From CAG-964 sp902789345 (GTDB lineage Bacteria; Bacillota; Clostridia; Oscillospirales; Acutalibacteraceae), in the NCBI GenBank assembly GCA_052117325.1, contig JBQKJJ010000010.1: a stretch of 64,000 bases of DNA, one strand, 5' to 3'. Position 1 is the first letter of the stretch. Each line of letters starts with the position of its first letter. The position numbers and the translations under genes were made by a program. The notes under the pieces are model-generated. The model was given only the letters and a program-made list of their open reading frames with translations, ran no database searches and had not been told where the DNA came from. Of this stretch, positions 7,795-17,768 are shown piece by piece.

Positions 7795-10071
7795 ATGTTC
7801 AAGAAATTTATTACAGGAGTGTTGACTGCTATGGTTACTTTTTCAACAGTATTTTGTCCTGTGAATGCTGAAGCTGAGGATAATATTAATGCAAAATCAG
7901 CAGAGCTGGACAAGCTTGCATATAGCGGTGATGATCTGGGTGCGGCGTATACACCACAAAAAACTACATTTAAAGTGTGGTCGCCAACTGCAAGTGAAGT
8001 AAAGCTGAACCTGTATAAAACAGGCAGCGACGATGAGGACGGAGCAGAAAAAATTGCTGACTCTGCCATGAATTATGACAAAACCAACGGTGTGTGGAGC
8101 ATTACCGTTGAGGGGAATATTAAAAACACCTACTACACATACTCTGTTACCAATGACGGCGTTACAAATGAGGTCGTAGATATTTACGCTAAGGCTGCAG
8201 GAGTAAATGGCAACAGAGGTATGGTGGTAGACTTGTCCCATACCAACCCTGAAAATTGGTCGCAGGATAAAAGAGTTTTGCCTGAAAAGCAAACAGAGGC
8301 TATTGTTTGGGAGGTGCATGTCAGAGATTTTTCAAATCAAAAGGAAAGCGGTATAAGCCGGGAGCACAGTGGCAAGTACCTTGCCTTTACAGAAGACGGT
8401 ACTGCGCTTGAGGGCTGTGACACCACCCCAACGGGTTTGGCTTACCTAAAGAAATTAGGCGTTACCCATGTACAGATTAATCCTTTCTACGACTTTGGCT
8501 CTATAGACGAAACAAAGCCAAACGGTGAGGAATATAACTGGGGCTACGACCCTAAGAATTATAATGTGCCGGAGGGAAGCTATTCTACCAACCCTTATGA
8601 CGGCAATGTAAGAATTAACGAAGTAAAACAAATGGTACAGGCACTGCACAATGCCGGAATAGGTGTAATTATGGATGTTGTTTACAACCATACATACACC
8701 TTAGATGACAGCTATTTTAATTTAACAGTGCCTAATTACTATTACAGATTTAACGAGGACGGCTCACCTGCAAACAACTCAGGCTGCGGCAACGACACTG
8801 CCTCTGAGCGTGCTATGTACAGCAAGTTTATGGTGGATTCTGTGTACTACTGGGCAAGCGAATACCATATAGACGGCTTCCGCTTTGACCTTATGGGCTT
8901 GCACGATGTAGACACTATGAAGAAAATAAGAGAAAAGCTTAACACCATAGACAAGCGTATTATTATGTACGGCGAGGCTTGGGACCTAGGGTATGTAGAG
9001 GGCGTAGACCTTGCTGTTCAGAAGAACATCAGTAAAATAGACGGTGTTGCCGCATTTAATGACGGTATAAGAGACGCGATAAAGGGCGACAACTTTGAGG
9101 CTGTAGGCAAAGGCTATGTACAAGGCAAGGACGGTACAGTAGGCATAGAGGACGGCGTTATGGCCGCTACAAAGCAGTGGGCAGAAACCCCTGCCGATAC
9201 AGTTACATATGTTTCCTGCCATGACAATATGACTTTCTATGACAAGCTGACAGCGTCTGTGCTGGGTACAAAGGATCCGTCCTTGTACAGAAAGCGCAAC
9301 GAACAGTTGGTGCAAATGAACAAGCTGGGGGCTGCCTGTGTGCTTACCTCCCAGGGAATGTCGTTTATGCTGGCAGGAGAGGAAATGGCACGCTCAAAAG
9401 ACGGCGACCACAACAGTTATGTTTCTTCACCAACATTAAATCAGATTGATTGGCAGTGTCTGGAGAAGTATGGCGACTTAACAGCCTATTATAAGGGCTT
9501 AATAGACCTTAGAAAAAGCTATGCACCGTTTACAGATGACACAAAAACTACCATTGATAATATGACAGTCTTTAAGAATACCGACACAAAGGTGCTGGGC
9601 TTTATGATGACCAATAAGCTTACAGCTGATACTCAATGGGATAAAGTGATTTGCATTTTTAATGCAAATACAGACAAAAATGTTGAGGTTCAGCTAGAGG
9701 GTGAAAACCTGCCTGAAAATTGGGTAGTAGTTGTAAACAATGTTTCAGCCGGTGTGGAAAAGCTAAAAGAGATAGAGGGCACAAAGGTAACAGTGCCAAG
9801 TACATCTGCAATGGTTTTGGTTGACAAAGAAAGCTTTGAAAAGGCAAATATTAAGGCTGATACGGATTTCCAACAAACGCTTATTGAAAACACCGCACAT
9901 GAGGCAGCTACACAGCTAAGCACAGTGGGGGAAAAACGCCTTGCAAAGAGAGGCAAAGACCACAAAGCTCTGAAAATTGCCGGTATAGTTGCAGGTACGG
10001 CGGCCGGTGTTGCAGCAGTGGCTGCAGGCGCAGTTGTGCTGAAAAAGAAAAAAGGAAAAAAGAGAAAATAA
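7795..10071 (+). CDS. Type I pullulanase (GH13) with C-terminal membrane anchor
   Basis: Secreted debranching enzyme cutting alpha-1,6 bonds of pullulan or amylopectin, 758 residues. It has a signal peptide (1-25), then a CBM48-type module (about 40-160; KTTFKVWSPTASEVKLNLY). The GH13 barrel carries the pullulanase motif YNWGYDPKNYNVPEG (about 246) and regions I DVVYNHTY (about 293), II GFRFDLMGLHD (nucleophile Asp about 363), III YGEAW (acid Glu about 394) and IV SCHDN (about 475), all intact. Unlike the next gene it has no dockerin or CBM26; it ends in a hydrophobic helix (about 725-748) and the basic tail KKKKGKKRK, with no LPXTG motif, so it should be held in the membrane facing outward. 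It starts the starch gene cluster. Confidence 0.93.
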   Translation: MFKKFITGVLTAMVTFSTVFCPVNAEAEDNINAKSAELDKLAYSGDDLGAAYTPQKTTFKVWSPTASEVKLNLYKTGSDDEDGAEKIADSAMNYDKTNGVWSITVEGNIKNTYYTYSVTNDGVTNEVVDIYAKAAGVNGNRGMVVDLSHTNPENWSQDKRVLPEKQTEAIVWEVHVRDFSNQKESGISREHSGKYLAFTEDGTALEGCDTTPTGLAYLKKLGVTHVQINPFYDFGSIDETKPNGEEYNWGYDPKNYNVPEGSYSTNPYDGNVRINEVKQMVQALHNAGIGVIMDVVYNHTYTLDDSYFNLTVPNYYYRFNEDGSPANNSGCGNDTASERAMYSKFMVDSVYYWASEYHIDGFRFDLMGLHDVDTMKKIREKLNTIDKRIIMYGEAWDLGYVEGVDLAVQKNISKIDGVAAFNDGIRDAIKGDNFEAVGKGYVQGKDGTVGIEDGVMAATKQWAETPADTVTYVSCHDNMTFYDKLTASVLGTKDPSLYRKRNEQLVQMNKLGAACVLTSQGMSFMLAGEEMARSKDGDHNSYVSSPTLNQIDWQCLEKYGDLTAYYKGLIDLRKSYAPFTDDTKTTIDNMTVFKNTDTKVLGFMMTNKLTADTQWDKVICIFNANTDKNVEVQLEGENLPENWVVVVNNVSAGVEKLKEIEGTKVTVPSTSAMVLVDKESFEKANIKADTDFQQTLIENTAHEAATQLSTVGEKRLAKRGKDHKALKIAGIVAGTAAGVAAVAAGAVVLKKKKGKKRK

Positions 10072-10130
10072 TTTGATAATCATCCTGCGTTTGCAGAGAT
10101 TATATATATGATTCACAAGGAGGATTAGAA

Positions 10131-13100
10131 GTGAAACTAAATAAAATAATTGCTGCTGCACTTGCTGTTATGCTTGTGGGTAGTACTGCTTCTGTAGCTG
10201 CGTCGGCAGCTGACTCTGAAAGCAGTAACCCATATGAGGAGCAGGCGGCAAAATATGATGAGCAGGCCTACAGCGGAGATGACCTGGGCGCTATTTGCAA
10301 TGGCGCGGATGATACCACTTTTAAGCTGTGGTCACCGTCTGCCTCAGATGTAAAGCTTAACATTTTTGAAAGAGGTTCAGACGATGAAGCGGGTGCAACT
10401 AAAGTGGGTACCTACACCATGGAGAAACAAGACAACGGTATCTGGACCATAAAGCTGGTGGGAAACTGGATTGACCTGTACTACACTTACTCGGTTACAG
10501 ACGCACAAACAGGAAAAACTGTAGAAACAGCTGACCCTTATGCAAAGGCAGCAGGTGTAAACGGCGACAGGTCAATGGTTGTTGACTTGTCTAGAACAGA
10601 TCCTGACGGCTGGGAGCAGGACAACAACTTTAAAAGAGTTGAAAATCAGTCAGACGCTTCAGTTTGGGAGGTTCATGTAAAGGACTTTACATATGACTCT
10701 AATTCAGGTGTAAGCGAAAAGAACAGAGGTAAGTATCTTGGCTTTACCGAAAGCAATACAACACTGAACGATGAGGGTAAAATCCCTACAGGTATGAACT
10801 ACCTAAAGAGCTTGGGCATAAACTATGTACAAATTACACCGTTCTATGATTACGGCTCGGTTGACGAGGCAGGCTCCGATACACAGTTTAACTGGGGTTA
10901 TGACCCTAAAAACTACAATGTACCTGAGGGCAGCTATTCATCAAACCCATATGACGGTAATGTAAGAATTAAAGAAGCAAAAGAGATGGTTAAGAGCATT
11001 CACGATAACGGTATGGGTGTTATTATGGATGTAGTTTATAACCACACATATTCAACAGATTCTGTATTCCAAAATACAGTTCCAAATTACTACTACAGAA
11101 TGAACGCAGACGGAAGCTTCTCAAGCGGTTCAGGCTGTGGCAACGACACAGCTTCAGAGCGTGCTATGTACAGAAAGTATATGGTAGACTCAGTTGTTTA
11201 TTGGGCAAAGGAATACCATGTTGATGGTTTCCGTTTTGACCTAATGGGCTTGCACGATGTAGAAACAATGAACCTAATTCGTGCAGAGTTAGATAAAATT
11301 GACCCTAACATCATTATGTATGGTGAGGGCTGGACAATGTCCTCTACCTTTGACAAGGGCACAGTTGCTTCTACACAGGCAAATGCAAAGCTGTTAAGCG
11401 ACCGTATCGGTTTCTTTAACGACCAAATCCGTGACGGTATTAAGGGCAGCGTATTTGATTCAACAGGCAAGGGCTATGTTCAGGGTAAGAGCAGCAACGC
11501 AAAGGCTATTTATTACGGACTGCTGGCTAATACTCAGGGCGGCAACTGGAAGGCAAATCAGCCTGAGCAAACAGTTACATATGCTTCTTGTCACGACAAC
11601 GCAACATTGTATGACCGTTTGGTTTACTCAATGGGCGGTGACTTTACAAAGCGTTATGACGAATACATAAAGATGAACAAGCTAAGCGCAGCTATTACAT
11701 ACGCTTCACAGGGTACAACATTTATGCTTGCCGGTGAAGAGTTTGCAAGAACAAAGCAGGGCGACGAAAACAGCTACTCATCTTCTGTAGATATTAACAA
11801 GCTCGACTGGAGCAGAACAGCCGAATACGGCGACCTTGTTTCTTACTACAAGGGTATGCTTGAGTTCAGAAATTACTTTGCTCCTGTAAGAACAGCTACT
11901 AAGCTTGACAATGTTACAGGTTCTTACAACAACAGCACAGGTCTTGTTCAGATGGTATACGCTGACAATACTAATTCAGACTGGAAAAATGTTGTAATGC
12001 TGTTTAACGACGGCAGCAAAGACCAAACAGTTACACTTGACAGCGCATTGCCGGACAGCTGGGTAACAGTTGTAAACGGTCAAATGGCAGGTGTGGCTAA
12101 CCTTGGCGAAGTAAGCGGCAGAGATATTACAGTACCTGCAGGCGAGGCTTTGGTTCTTGTTGACAAGGACAGCTACATAGCATCAGGCGTTGAAAGCACA
12201 AAGGGTGTTGTTGAGGTTAGATATATTGACGATTCAACAGGCGAAACACTTTCAACATTGACACTTTCCGGTAAAGTAGGCGAGTACTACTGCACACAGC
12301 CAAGCAACAGCTATTCTCTTGAGTATAACCTGATATCTGTAACAGATAACAACGAGGGTGTATACACAGAGGATAAGATTGTTGTTGAGTACCACTATGA
12401 GCCAAACCTTGTTAAGTTTAAAAACCTTAACGGTGACGGCGATGTTACATTGGCAGATGTAGTTATGATTCAGAGAAACATTTTGGGTCAGCTTGAACTA
12501 AGCGGAAGTCAAATAGCAAATGCAGATGTAAATAAAAACGGTGTTGTGGATATTTCAGATGCAGTTCTAATAGTAAGACATATTCTTGGCTACGAAACAC
12601 CATTGTCAGTAGGTACAATTACAGTATCTTATGTTGACGAAGACGGCAACAAACTAAGAGAAGACACAGTCACAAGAATGAAGGCCGGTACAGACTACAG
12701 TGTTAAGCCAGCTGATATTCCTTTCTATGAGCTTGACAAAGAAAATATGCCTAGCAACTCTGAAGGTATAGTAGCTGTAGGCAATACATTGGTTGTATAT
12801 CACTATGTTCTTGGCGCACAGAGCGTTACAGTTCATGTTCAGGTTCCTGAGGGTATAACTCCTAACCTGTATGTATGGGAAGACAACGGTACAAACAACT
12901 GCGGCTCTTGGCCTGGCACAGCAATGACAGACGCTGACGGCGACGGTTGGTTTGAGTGCACATTTGCTACATCCGGCACATACAACTGGATTGTAAATGA
13001 CGGCACACACCAAACAATCGACAACAACAACTACAGCGGCGACCAGTGGATTATTCTAAACAGCGACTGGACAACAAAGGTTGTAACAACAACAATAAAT

Positions 13101-13406
13101 GTTAGACTTCCTGAGGGCGCAACTTGGTCACCATACCTATACTTGTGGCAGACAGCTTTGCAGACAGGCGACAAGGACTATAACCCGGCAGGCGGCTGGC
13201 CTGGCGCACAGTTGGCTGACTTTGACAAAGACGGTTGGTATTCCTTCAACTTCTATGCTAAAGGCGAAGGCGTTTACAACTGGATTGTAAATGACGGTAA
13301 GGGCAACCAAACAGCAGACAATGTGGACTATGCAGGATCCTTGTGGATTACAATGCAAGACGCAACAACAGCAGCATCAGTTGAAACTGAAAAGCCTGCT
13401 GCATAA
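10131..13406 (+). CDS. Multimodular type I pullulanase with dockerin, two MucBP-like and two CBM26 modules
   Basis: Secreted amylosome enzyme, 1091 residues, starting at GTG 10131 behind AAGGAGG. Order: signal peptide (1-27); CBM48-type module (about 45-170); GH13 barrel with YNWGYDP (about 253), DVVYNH (about 300), GFRFDL (nucleophile about 369), YGEGW (acid about 398) and SCHDN (about 485); first MucBP-like repeat (690-756, VRYIDDSTGE); dockerin type I (763-822) with two Ca-binding repeats NLNGDGDVTLADV and DVNKNGVVDISDAV; second MucBP-like repeat (828-894, VSYVDEDGN); two CBM26 starch-binding modules (897-983 and 986-1073), each with WPG and YNWIVNDG signatures. The catalytic half is a close paralogue of the preceding gene, 59 bp upstream, so tandem duplication is likely. 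The dockerin predicts docking on a cohesin scaffoldin. Confidence 0.95.
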   Translation: MKLNKIIAAALAVMLVGSTASVAASAADSESSNPYEEQAAKYDEQAYSGDDLGAICNGADDTTFKLWSPSASDVKLNIFERGSDDEAGATKVGTYTMEKQDNGIWTIKLVGNWIDLYYTYSVTDAQTGKTVETADPYAKAAGVNGDRSMVVDLSRTDPDGWEQDNNFKRVENQSDASVWEVHVKDFTYDSNSGVSEKNRGKYLGFTESNTTLNDEGKIPTGMNYLKSLGINYVQITPFYDYGSVDEAGSDTQFNWGYDPKNYNVPEGSYSSNPYDGNVRIKEAKEMVKSIHDNGMGVIMDVVYNHTYSTDSVFQNTVPNYYYRMNADGSFSSGSGCGNDTASERAMYRKYMVDSVVYWAKEYHVDGFRFDLMGLHDVETMNLIRAELDKIDPNIIMYGEGWTMSSTFDKGTVASTQANAKLLSDRIGFFNDQIRDGIKGSVFDSTGKGYVQGKSSNAKAIYYGLLANTQGGNWKANQPEQTVTYASCHDNATLYDRLVYSMGGDFTKRYDEYIKMNKLSAAITYASQGTTFMLAGEEFARTKQGDENSYSSSVDINKLDWSRTAEYGDLVSYYKGMLEFRNYFAPVRTATKLDNVTGSYNNSTGLVQMVYADNTNSDWKNVVMLFNDGSKDQTVTLDSALPDSWVTVVNGQMAGVANLGEVSGRDITVPAGEALVLVDKDSYIASGVESTKGVVEVRYIDDSTGETLSTLTLSGKVGEYYCTQPSNSYSLEYNLISVTDNNEGVYTEDKIVVEYHYEPNLVKFKNLNGDGDVTLADVVMIQRNILGQLELSGSQIANADVNKNGVVDISDAVLIVRHILGYETPLSVGTITVSYVDEDGNKLREDTVTRMKAGTDYSVKPADIPFYELDKENMPSNSEGIVAVGNTLVVYHYVLGAQSVTVHVQVPEGITPNLYVWEDNGTNNCGSWPGTAMTDADGDGWFECTFATSGTYNWIVNDGTHQTIDNNNYSGDQWIILNSDWTTKVVTTTINVRLPEGATWSPYLYLWQTALQTGDKDYNPAGGWPGAQLADFDKDGWYSFNFYAKGEGVYNWIVNDGKGNQTADNVDYAGSLWITMQDATTAASVETEKPAA

Positions 13407-13457
13407 GCAAAAGCCTGCGTTATATTTCCGCAAATAAGAATATAAGTTAACAAAAAC

Positions 13458-13488
13458 AATCCCTCGTGTAATGCGAGGGATTTGTTTT
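13458..13488 (+). terminator. Terminator after dockerin pullulanase
   Basis: AATCCCTCG (13458-13466) pairs with CGAGGGATT (13474-13482), 7-nt loop, then TGTTTTAT. Confidence 0.85.
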
Positions 13489-13720
13489 ATATATCGGTTT
13501 CCGATAAACAGAAAAAATACATTGATAACCGATACAAAGATTTTTTAGAAAGCGTTATCTTATCAGCTAGTAAATATTCAATAAAAAACACCTTAAAAGT
13601 TTGTACAATAAAAGAATTTATTATTACTGGAATAAAGTGCTATAATAAAGAATGTAATTTTATAGGTATTTTTAAAATGTAATACCGAGGTTACAAGAAT
13701 TTTCGTAGGAGGAAAAAATT
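13483..13720 (+). other. Intergenic leader of the starch-binding dockerin gene
   Basis: AT-rich. A TATAAT at 13641-13646 has a weak -35 (TTATTA, 13618-13623) at 17 nt, so the next gene probably has its own promoter. GGAGGAAAA precedes ATG 13721. A 66-codon open frame here has no ribosome site or family resemblance and I do not call it. Confidence 0.45.
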
Positions 13721-15235
13721 ATGACAAAGAAAAGAACTTCCCGTATGGCAGTTTGCTTGTTATCTTTAGTGCTGATAGTAACAAGTATGTGCTGTTTGGG
13801 AACGGCTGCGGCTTCCGCAGCAGGTACCTATGGTACAACAATTTATCTTCAAACAGACGACACCACAGACCCATATTTACACTATTGGGTAAATGGCAAC
13901 ACTTCACAGTCGAGCACATGGCCTGGTGTTAAAATGACAAAGGTAACAGGTGAAACCAATGTTTACAGTTACAAATTACCTTGTGATGTAGGCAGCCTGT
14001 CCGGCGTTATTTTTAACAACGGCGGCGGCGGAAACAAAATGACCGGTGATGTAACTAACATTACAGGTAATTTGTACAAGCTAAGCGGCTCATCAGGCTC
14101 TTGGTCTATGTATGACACAAGCGCTTTGAAGTTGTCTGTTGAAACAGATGTTGAGGCACCGCAGTATAAGGGAACAGACATTGTTATTAAGGCAGTTTCA
14201 GCCGGAGGACAGGGTACTGTAACATATACCTTCTCGGTAAACTCTCAGACAATTTATACAGGTACAAACAGCACATGTACTTGGACACCAACTCAGGCAG
14301 GCACATACACAATTAAGGTAGACGCAAAAGACACTGCCGGCAACACAAACAGCAAGCAGATTTCTTATGAAATTAAGGACGATGCACAGGCTGTAGAGCC
14401 GGTACTAAAGGGTATTTCTACAGGTTATTCAGGACAGGTTCCTGTAAACACCTCAATACCTGTAAATGTAAAGGCATCCGGCGGTAATGTAGGTACAAAC
14501 CTTTTGTTCTACAAGGTTGCTGTTACTGACCCTAACGGCAATGCAGTAAACACAGTCTACTACAAGCAAAGTAACATTCTAAACTTTACACCAACTCAAA
14601 AGGGTGATTATAAAGTAGATGTTACTGTACAGAACAGTAAAAATACAACTACTCAGAAAGCCTACACCGTAACTGTTGGCGATGGTGCATCAAGTGTAGC
14701 ACCTGAAATTTCTTCATTCTACACAGGTTCGGTACAGGGCAAGGTTGGCACAGCTGTTGTATTGGGAACTGTAGTTTCTGACGGCACAGGCACACCAAGC
14801 TTTACATACACATATTCTGCAAACGGTAAAACAGTTGCTGAAAAGACAAGCTCATCAAGAAGCAACACAGTAAGCTGGACACCGACACAACCGGGCAATT
14901 ACACACTACAGGTAACAGTTAAGGATTCAAAGAATCTAACAGCCACACAGTATGTTTACAACTTTGTAGTAGTTGACGGAGATACCGAGGCTCCGACAGA
15001 AACACCTACAGAGGCACCTACAGAATCACCTACAGGTGGACAATATACTAAGGGTGATGTTACAGGTGACGGAAAAGTATCACTGGCAGATGTTGTATAT
15101 GTTATGAGGTCGGTAATGGGCTATGACGGATACAAACTGACAGCCGGAACATCCAGATTTGACGCTGCTGATATGGACAATAACGGCAAAATTAATGTAA
15201 TTGATGCAGTTCTGATAGCTAGAACACTTATCTAA
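13721..15235 (+). CDS. Starch-binding dockerin protein (CBM26 + three Ig-like modules + dockerin)
   Basis: Non-catalytic secreted protein, 504 residues. Signal peptide 1-34 (ends ASAAG); CBM26-type module about 38-143 with the WPGVKM and VIFNNGGGGNKMTGD signatures that contact alpha-glucan; three tandem Ig/PKD-like beta-sandwiches (about 145-227, 228-325, 326-417), each ending in a NxxxWTPTQxGxYT-type strand; a linker APTETPTEAPTESPT; and a type I dockerin (about 443-504) with repeats DVTGDGKVSLADV and DMDNNGKINVIDAV. No glycoside hydrolase domain is present, so its likely job is to bring starch to the amylosome, as proposed for Sas-type proteins of Ruminococcus bromii. Which of those it matches, if any, cannot be settled without a search. 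Confidence 0.9.
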   Translation: MTKKRTSRMAVCLLSLVLIVTSMCCLGTAAASAAGTYGTTIYLQTDDTTDPYLHYWVNGNTSQSSTWPGVKMTKVTGETNVYSYKLPCDVGSLSGVIFNNGGGGNKMTGDVTNITGNLYKLSGSSGSWSMYDTSALKLSVETDVEAPQYKGTDIVIKAVSAGGQGTVTYTFSVNSQTIYTGTNSTCTWTPTQAGTYTIKVDAKDTAGNTNSKQISYEIKDDAQAVEPVLKGISTGYSGQVPVNTSIPVNVKASGGNVGTNLLFYKVAVTDPNGNAVNTVYYKQSNILNFTPTQKGDYKVDVTVQNSKNTTTQKAYTVTVGDGASSVAPEISSFYTGSVQGKVGTAVVLGTVVSDGTGTPSFTYTYSANGKTVAEKTSSSRSNTVSWTPTQPGNYTLQVTVKDSKNLTATQYVYNFVVVDGDTEAPTETPTEAPTESPTGGQYTKGDVTGDGKVSLADVVYVMRSVMGYDGYKLTAGTSRFDAADMDNNGKINVIDAVLIARTLI

Positions 15236-15284
15236 TCGGCAGGTCTGTATTACCTATACTTAATAGGCAAGGAGGACACATAAA

Positions 15285-17651
15285 ATGAAAATACTTAAGA
15301 AAACTATAGCTGTAATATTGTCAGTGATGATGGTAGTTACTGTTGGCATAGTTTGTGCAAGCGCAGCAAGCACTCAAACAGCCCCAGCCAGCGATGATAC
15401 ATCAACCGGTATTACAGTGCACTACAAAGCAAAAGGCACAAGTGTACCGTCAATATATTATTGGAACAGTCTTCCTAAAAACATCAACGAACCTACATAT
15501 CCGGGCAAGGCTATGACAGCAGACGCAAACGAGGGCGACCAATGGTTTACATACAAGTTTGCGGATGTTACAAAAATAAATATGCTGTTTATCGAGGACG
15601 GCAAACAGTCAAAGGAACTTACAAGGGGAGCTTCCGGCGAGTTTTGGTATAAAGACGGAATTTGGTATTCCTCAAACCCTGAAAAAACCGACCCGCTTAC
15701 AACCGACCTGCGTGAGGATACAATCTACTTTGTTATTACAACCCGTTTTTATGACGGTGACACAGGCAACAATGTTCACTGTTGGGACGATTCACAGGCC
15801 AATAACCCTGACAGCGACCCTGCTTGGCGAGGTGACTTTAAAGGCTTAATCGAAAAGCTGGACTACATTAAGGCACTTGGCTTTAGTGCTGTTTGGATTA
15901 CACCTGTGGTTACAAATGCCAGCGGTTACGACTACCACGGCTACCACGCATTTGACTTTTCAACAGTAGACGCCCGTTACGAAAGTGACGGTGCTACATA
16001 CCAAGACCTTATTAATGCTGCACACGCAAAGGGAATGAAAATTGTTCAGGATGTTGTTTTGCAGCATACAGGTAACTTTGGTGAGAAGAATTTTTGCGAG
16101 TTGTTTACTAAAAAGTATAACGATGTAACAGAGCTGGGTGACTTGGAAAAAACAATGATTCCTAACGATTATCTGCTTAATACCTATGGTTTAAAATCAG
16201 CAGAGGAATATTGGGCGCAGGCTCCGCAGATTCAGTATGATCAAAGACTAAACCTAATGAAGGATACTACCGTAACTGCTAACAACGATACTAAAAGTCC
16301 TTTAAACGATGTTAAAAACTCAGCCAAGGTTTCTACAAACGGAACTTACAACCCTAAAAACTACTACCACAACGGCTATTGGCAAAGCCTAAACTGGGAC
16401 GACTGGACATGTAAATATGCTCAAATTGCAGGTGACTGTGTTGACTTAAATACAGAAAACCCTGAGGTAGCAGAGAAGCTTGTTGAGATTTACGGCAACT
16501 ACATTGGAATGGGTGTTGACGGTTTCCGTATGGATACAACAAGACACATTTCAAGGCTGTCATTAAACACTATGTTTAACAAGCAGTTAAATGCCATTGG
16601 CGGCAACAGTTTCTATATGTTTGGTGAGGTTTGCTGCAGATACTCACAAACATGGTACAGAGACCATGCAAGTGAGTCAGTTCCTTTCTATACTTGGGAC
16701 GAGCCTGACACAAGCTATACAAGTAAATGGCAGTGGGAAAACACACCTGAGGCTGTAAACAACAATATGAACCTTACTCTACAGCATTGGGACGCTTATG
16801 ACAACACATCAAAACAGCCTACAAGCGACAATGCATTCCTAAACGGCAACGATTACCACACTCCTGATTACAGCAAGTCTTCAGGCTTGGGTACTATTGA
16901 CTTCTTAATGCATTGGCAGTTCGATTCAGCAAGCAGTGCATTTAACAGCGCACTGGGTGAGGATAAGTATTTTAACGATTCAACCTGGAATGTTGTATAT
17001 GTAGATTCACACGACTATGCACCTGATAAGAATCAGAAACACCGTTTTACAGGCGGTACACAAACTTGGGCAGAAAATATGTGCCTAATGTTTACATTCC
17101 GTGGAATACCGTGTCTGTACTACGGAAGTGAGGTTGAGTTCCAAAAGGGCGAAATAATTGATGTTGGTCCTAACCAGCCGTTAAGTACAACAGGTAGAGC
17201 GTATTTTGGTGATTACCTGGAGGGTAATGTAGCTGCTACAGATTACGGCGAATACAAGGCTGACGGTACAGTTGCAGACACACTTAACAGTACGCTTTCA
17301 CAGCAGCTGATTAAGCTTAATAAAATAAGAAGAGCTGTTCCTGCACTTCAAAAGGGACAGTACTCAACAAAAGATGTTACAGGCAGTATGGCATTTAAGC
17401 GTGGCTATACTGACCCTAATTCCGGCGATAAGAGCTTCGCTTGTGTTGCAGTAACAAATGCTGCTACATTCAAGAATATTCCTAACGGTACATACATTGA
17501 CGCTGTTACAGGCGACACAAAGACAGTTACAAACGGCACACTTAGCATTTCTGCTTCAGGTAAGGGTAACTGTCGTGTATATGTACTAAGCAGTAACGGC
17601 TACAAAGGAATTAGCGGTAAAATCGGCGGAACAACAACATATCTTAAGTAA
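15285..17651 (+). CDS. Secreted alpha-amylase (GH13) with N-terminal CBM26-like module, copy 1
   Basis: 788-residue secreted endo-amylase. Signal peptide 1-27; starch-binding module about 40-130 (IYYWNSLPKN, YPGKAMT, INMLFIEDGKQSKEL); then a GH13 barrel opening with YFVITTRFYDGDTGNN. Catalytic regions: I DVVLQHTGNF (about 256), II GFRMDTTRHI (nucleophile Asp about 414), III FGEVC (acid Glu about 448), IV DSHDY (about 575). Region I has Gln where family members nearly always have Asn, although the histidine is kept; the downstream paralogue has the usual NH. A conserved C-terminal beta domain ends NGYKGISGKIGGTTTYLK. No dockerin or anchor, so it is probably released or held only by starch binding. 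AAGGAGG precedes the ATG and the gap to the previous gene is 49 bp. Confidence 0.93.
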   Translation: MKILKKTIAVILSVMMVVTVGIVCASAASTQTAPASDDTSTGITVHYKAKGTSVPSIYYWNSLPKNINEPTYPGKAMTADANEGDQWFTYKFADVTKINMLFIEDGKQSKELTRGASGEFWYKDGIWYSSNPEKTDPLTTDLREDTIYFVITTRFYDGDTGNNVHCWDDSQANNPDSDPAWRGDFKGLIEKLDYIKALGFSAVWITPVVTNASGYDYHGYHAFDFSTVDARYESDGATYQDLINAAHAKGMKIVQDVVLQHTGNFGEKNFCELFTKKYNDVTELGDLEKTMIPNDYLLNTYGLKSAEEYWAQAPQIQYDQRLNLMKDTTVTANNDTKSPLNDVKNSAKVSTNGTYNPKNYYHNGYWQSLNWDDWTCKYAQIAGDCVDLNTENPEVAEKLVEIYGNYIGMGVDGFRMDTTRHISRLSLNTMFNKQLNAIGGNSFYMFGEVCCRYSQTWYRDHASESVPFYTWDEPDTSYTSKWQWENTPEAVNNNMNLTLQHWDAYDNTSKQPTSDNAFLNGNDYHTPDYSKSSGLGTIDFLMHWQFDSASSAFNSALGEDKYFNDSTWNVVYVDSHDYAPDKNQKHRFTGGTQTWAENMCLMFTFRGIPCLYYGSEVEFQKGEIIDVGPNQPLSTTGRAYFGDYLEGNVAATDYGEYKADGTVADTLNSTLSQQLIKLNKIRRAVPALQKGQYSTKDVTGSMAFKRGYTDPNSGDKSFACVAVTNAATFKNIPNGTYIDAVTGDTKTVTNGTLSISASGKGNCRVYVLSSNGYKGISGKIGGTTTYLK

Positions 17652-17768
17652 TTACAGACATTTTGCCGTGTACCTGCTGCTTGTACAGCAGGTGCATGGT
17701 GAAAGCTAAAACTTATTATGATATTAGAAGAATTGAAGAAAATTGAAGAAAAAGGAGAATAACGAAGA

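Noticed and set aside
13482..13682. 66-codon open frame between starch genes
   Set aside because: No ribosome site, overlaps the terminator and the promoter region of the next gene, and composition looks non-coding.
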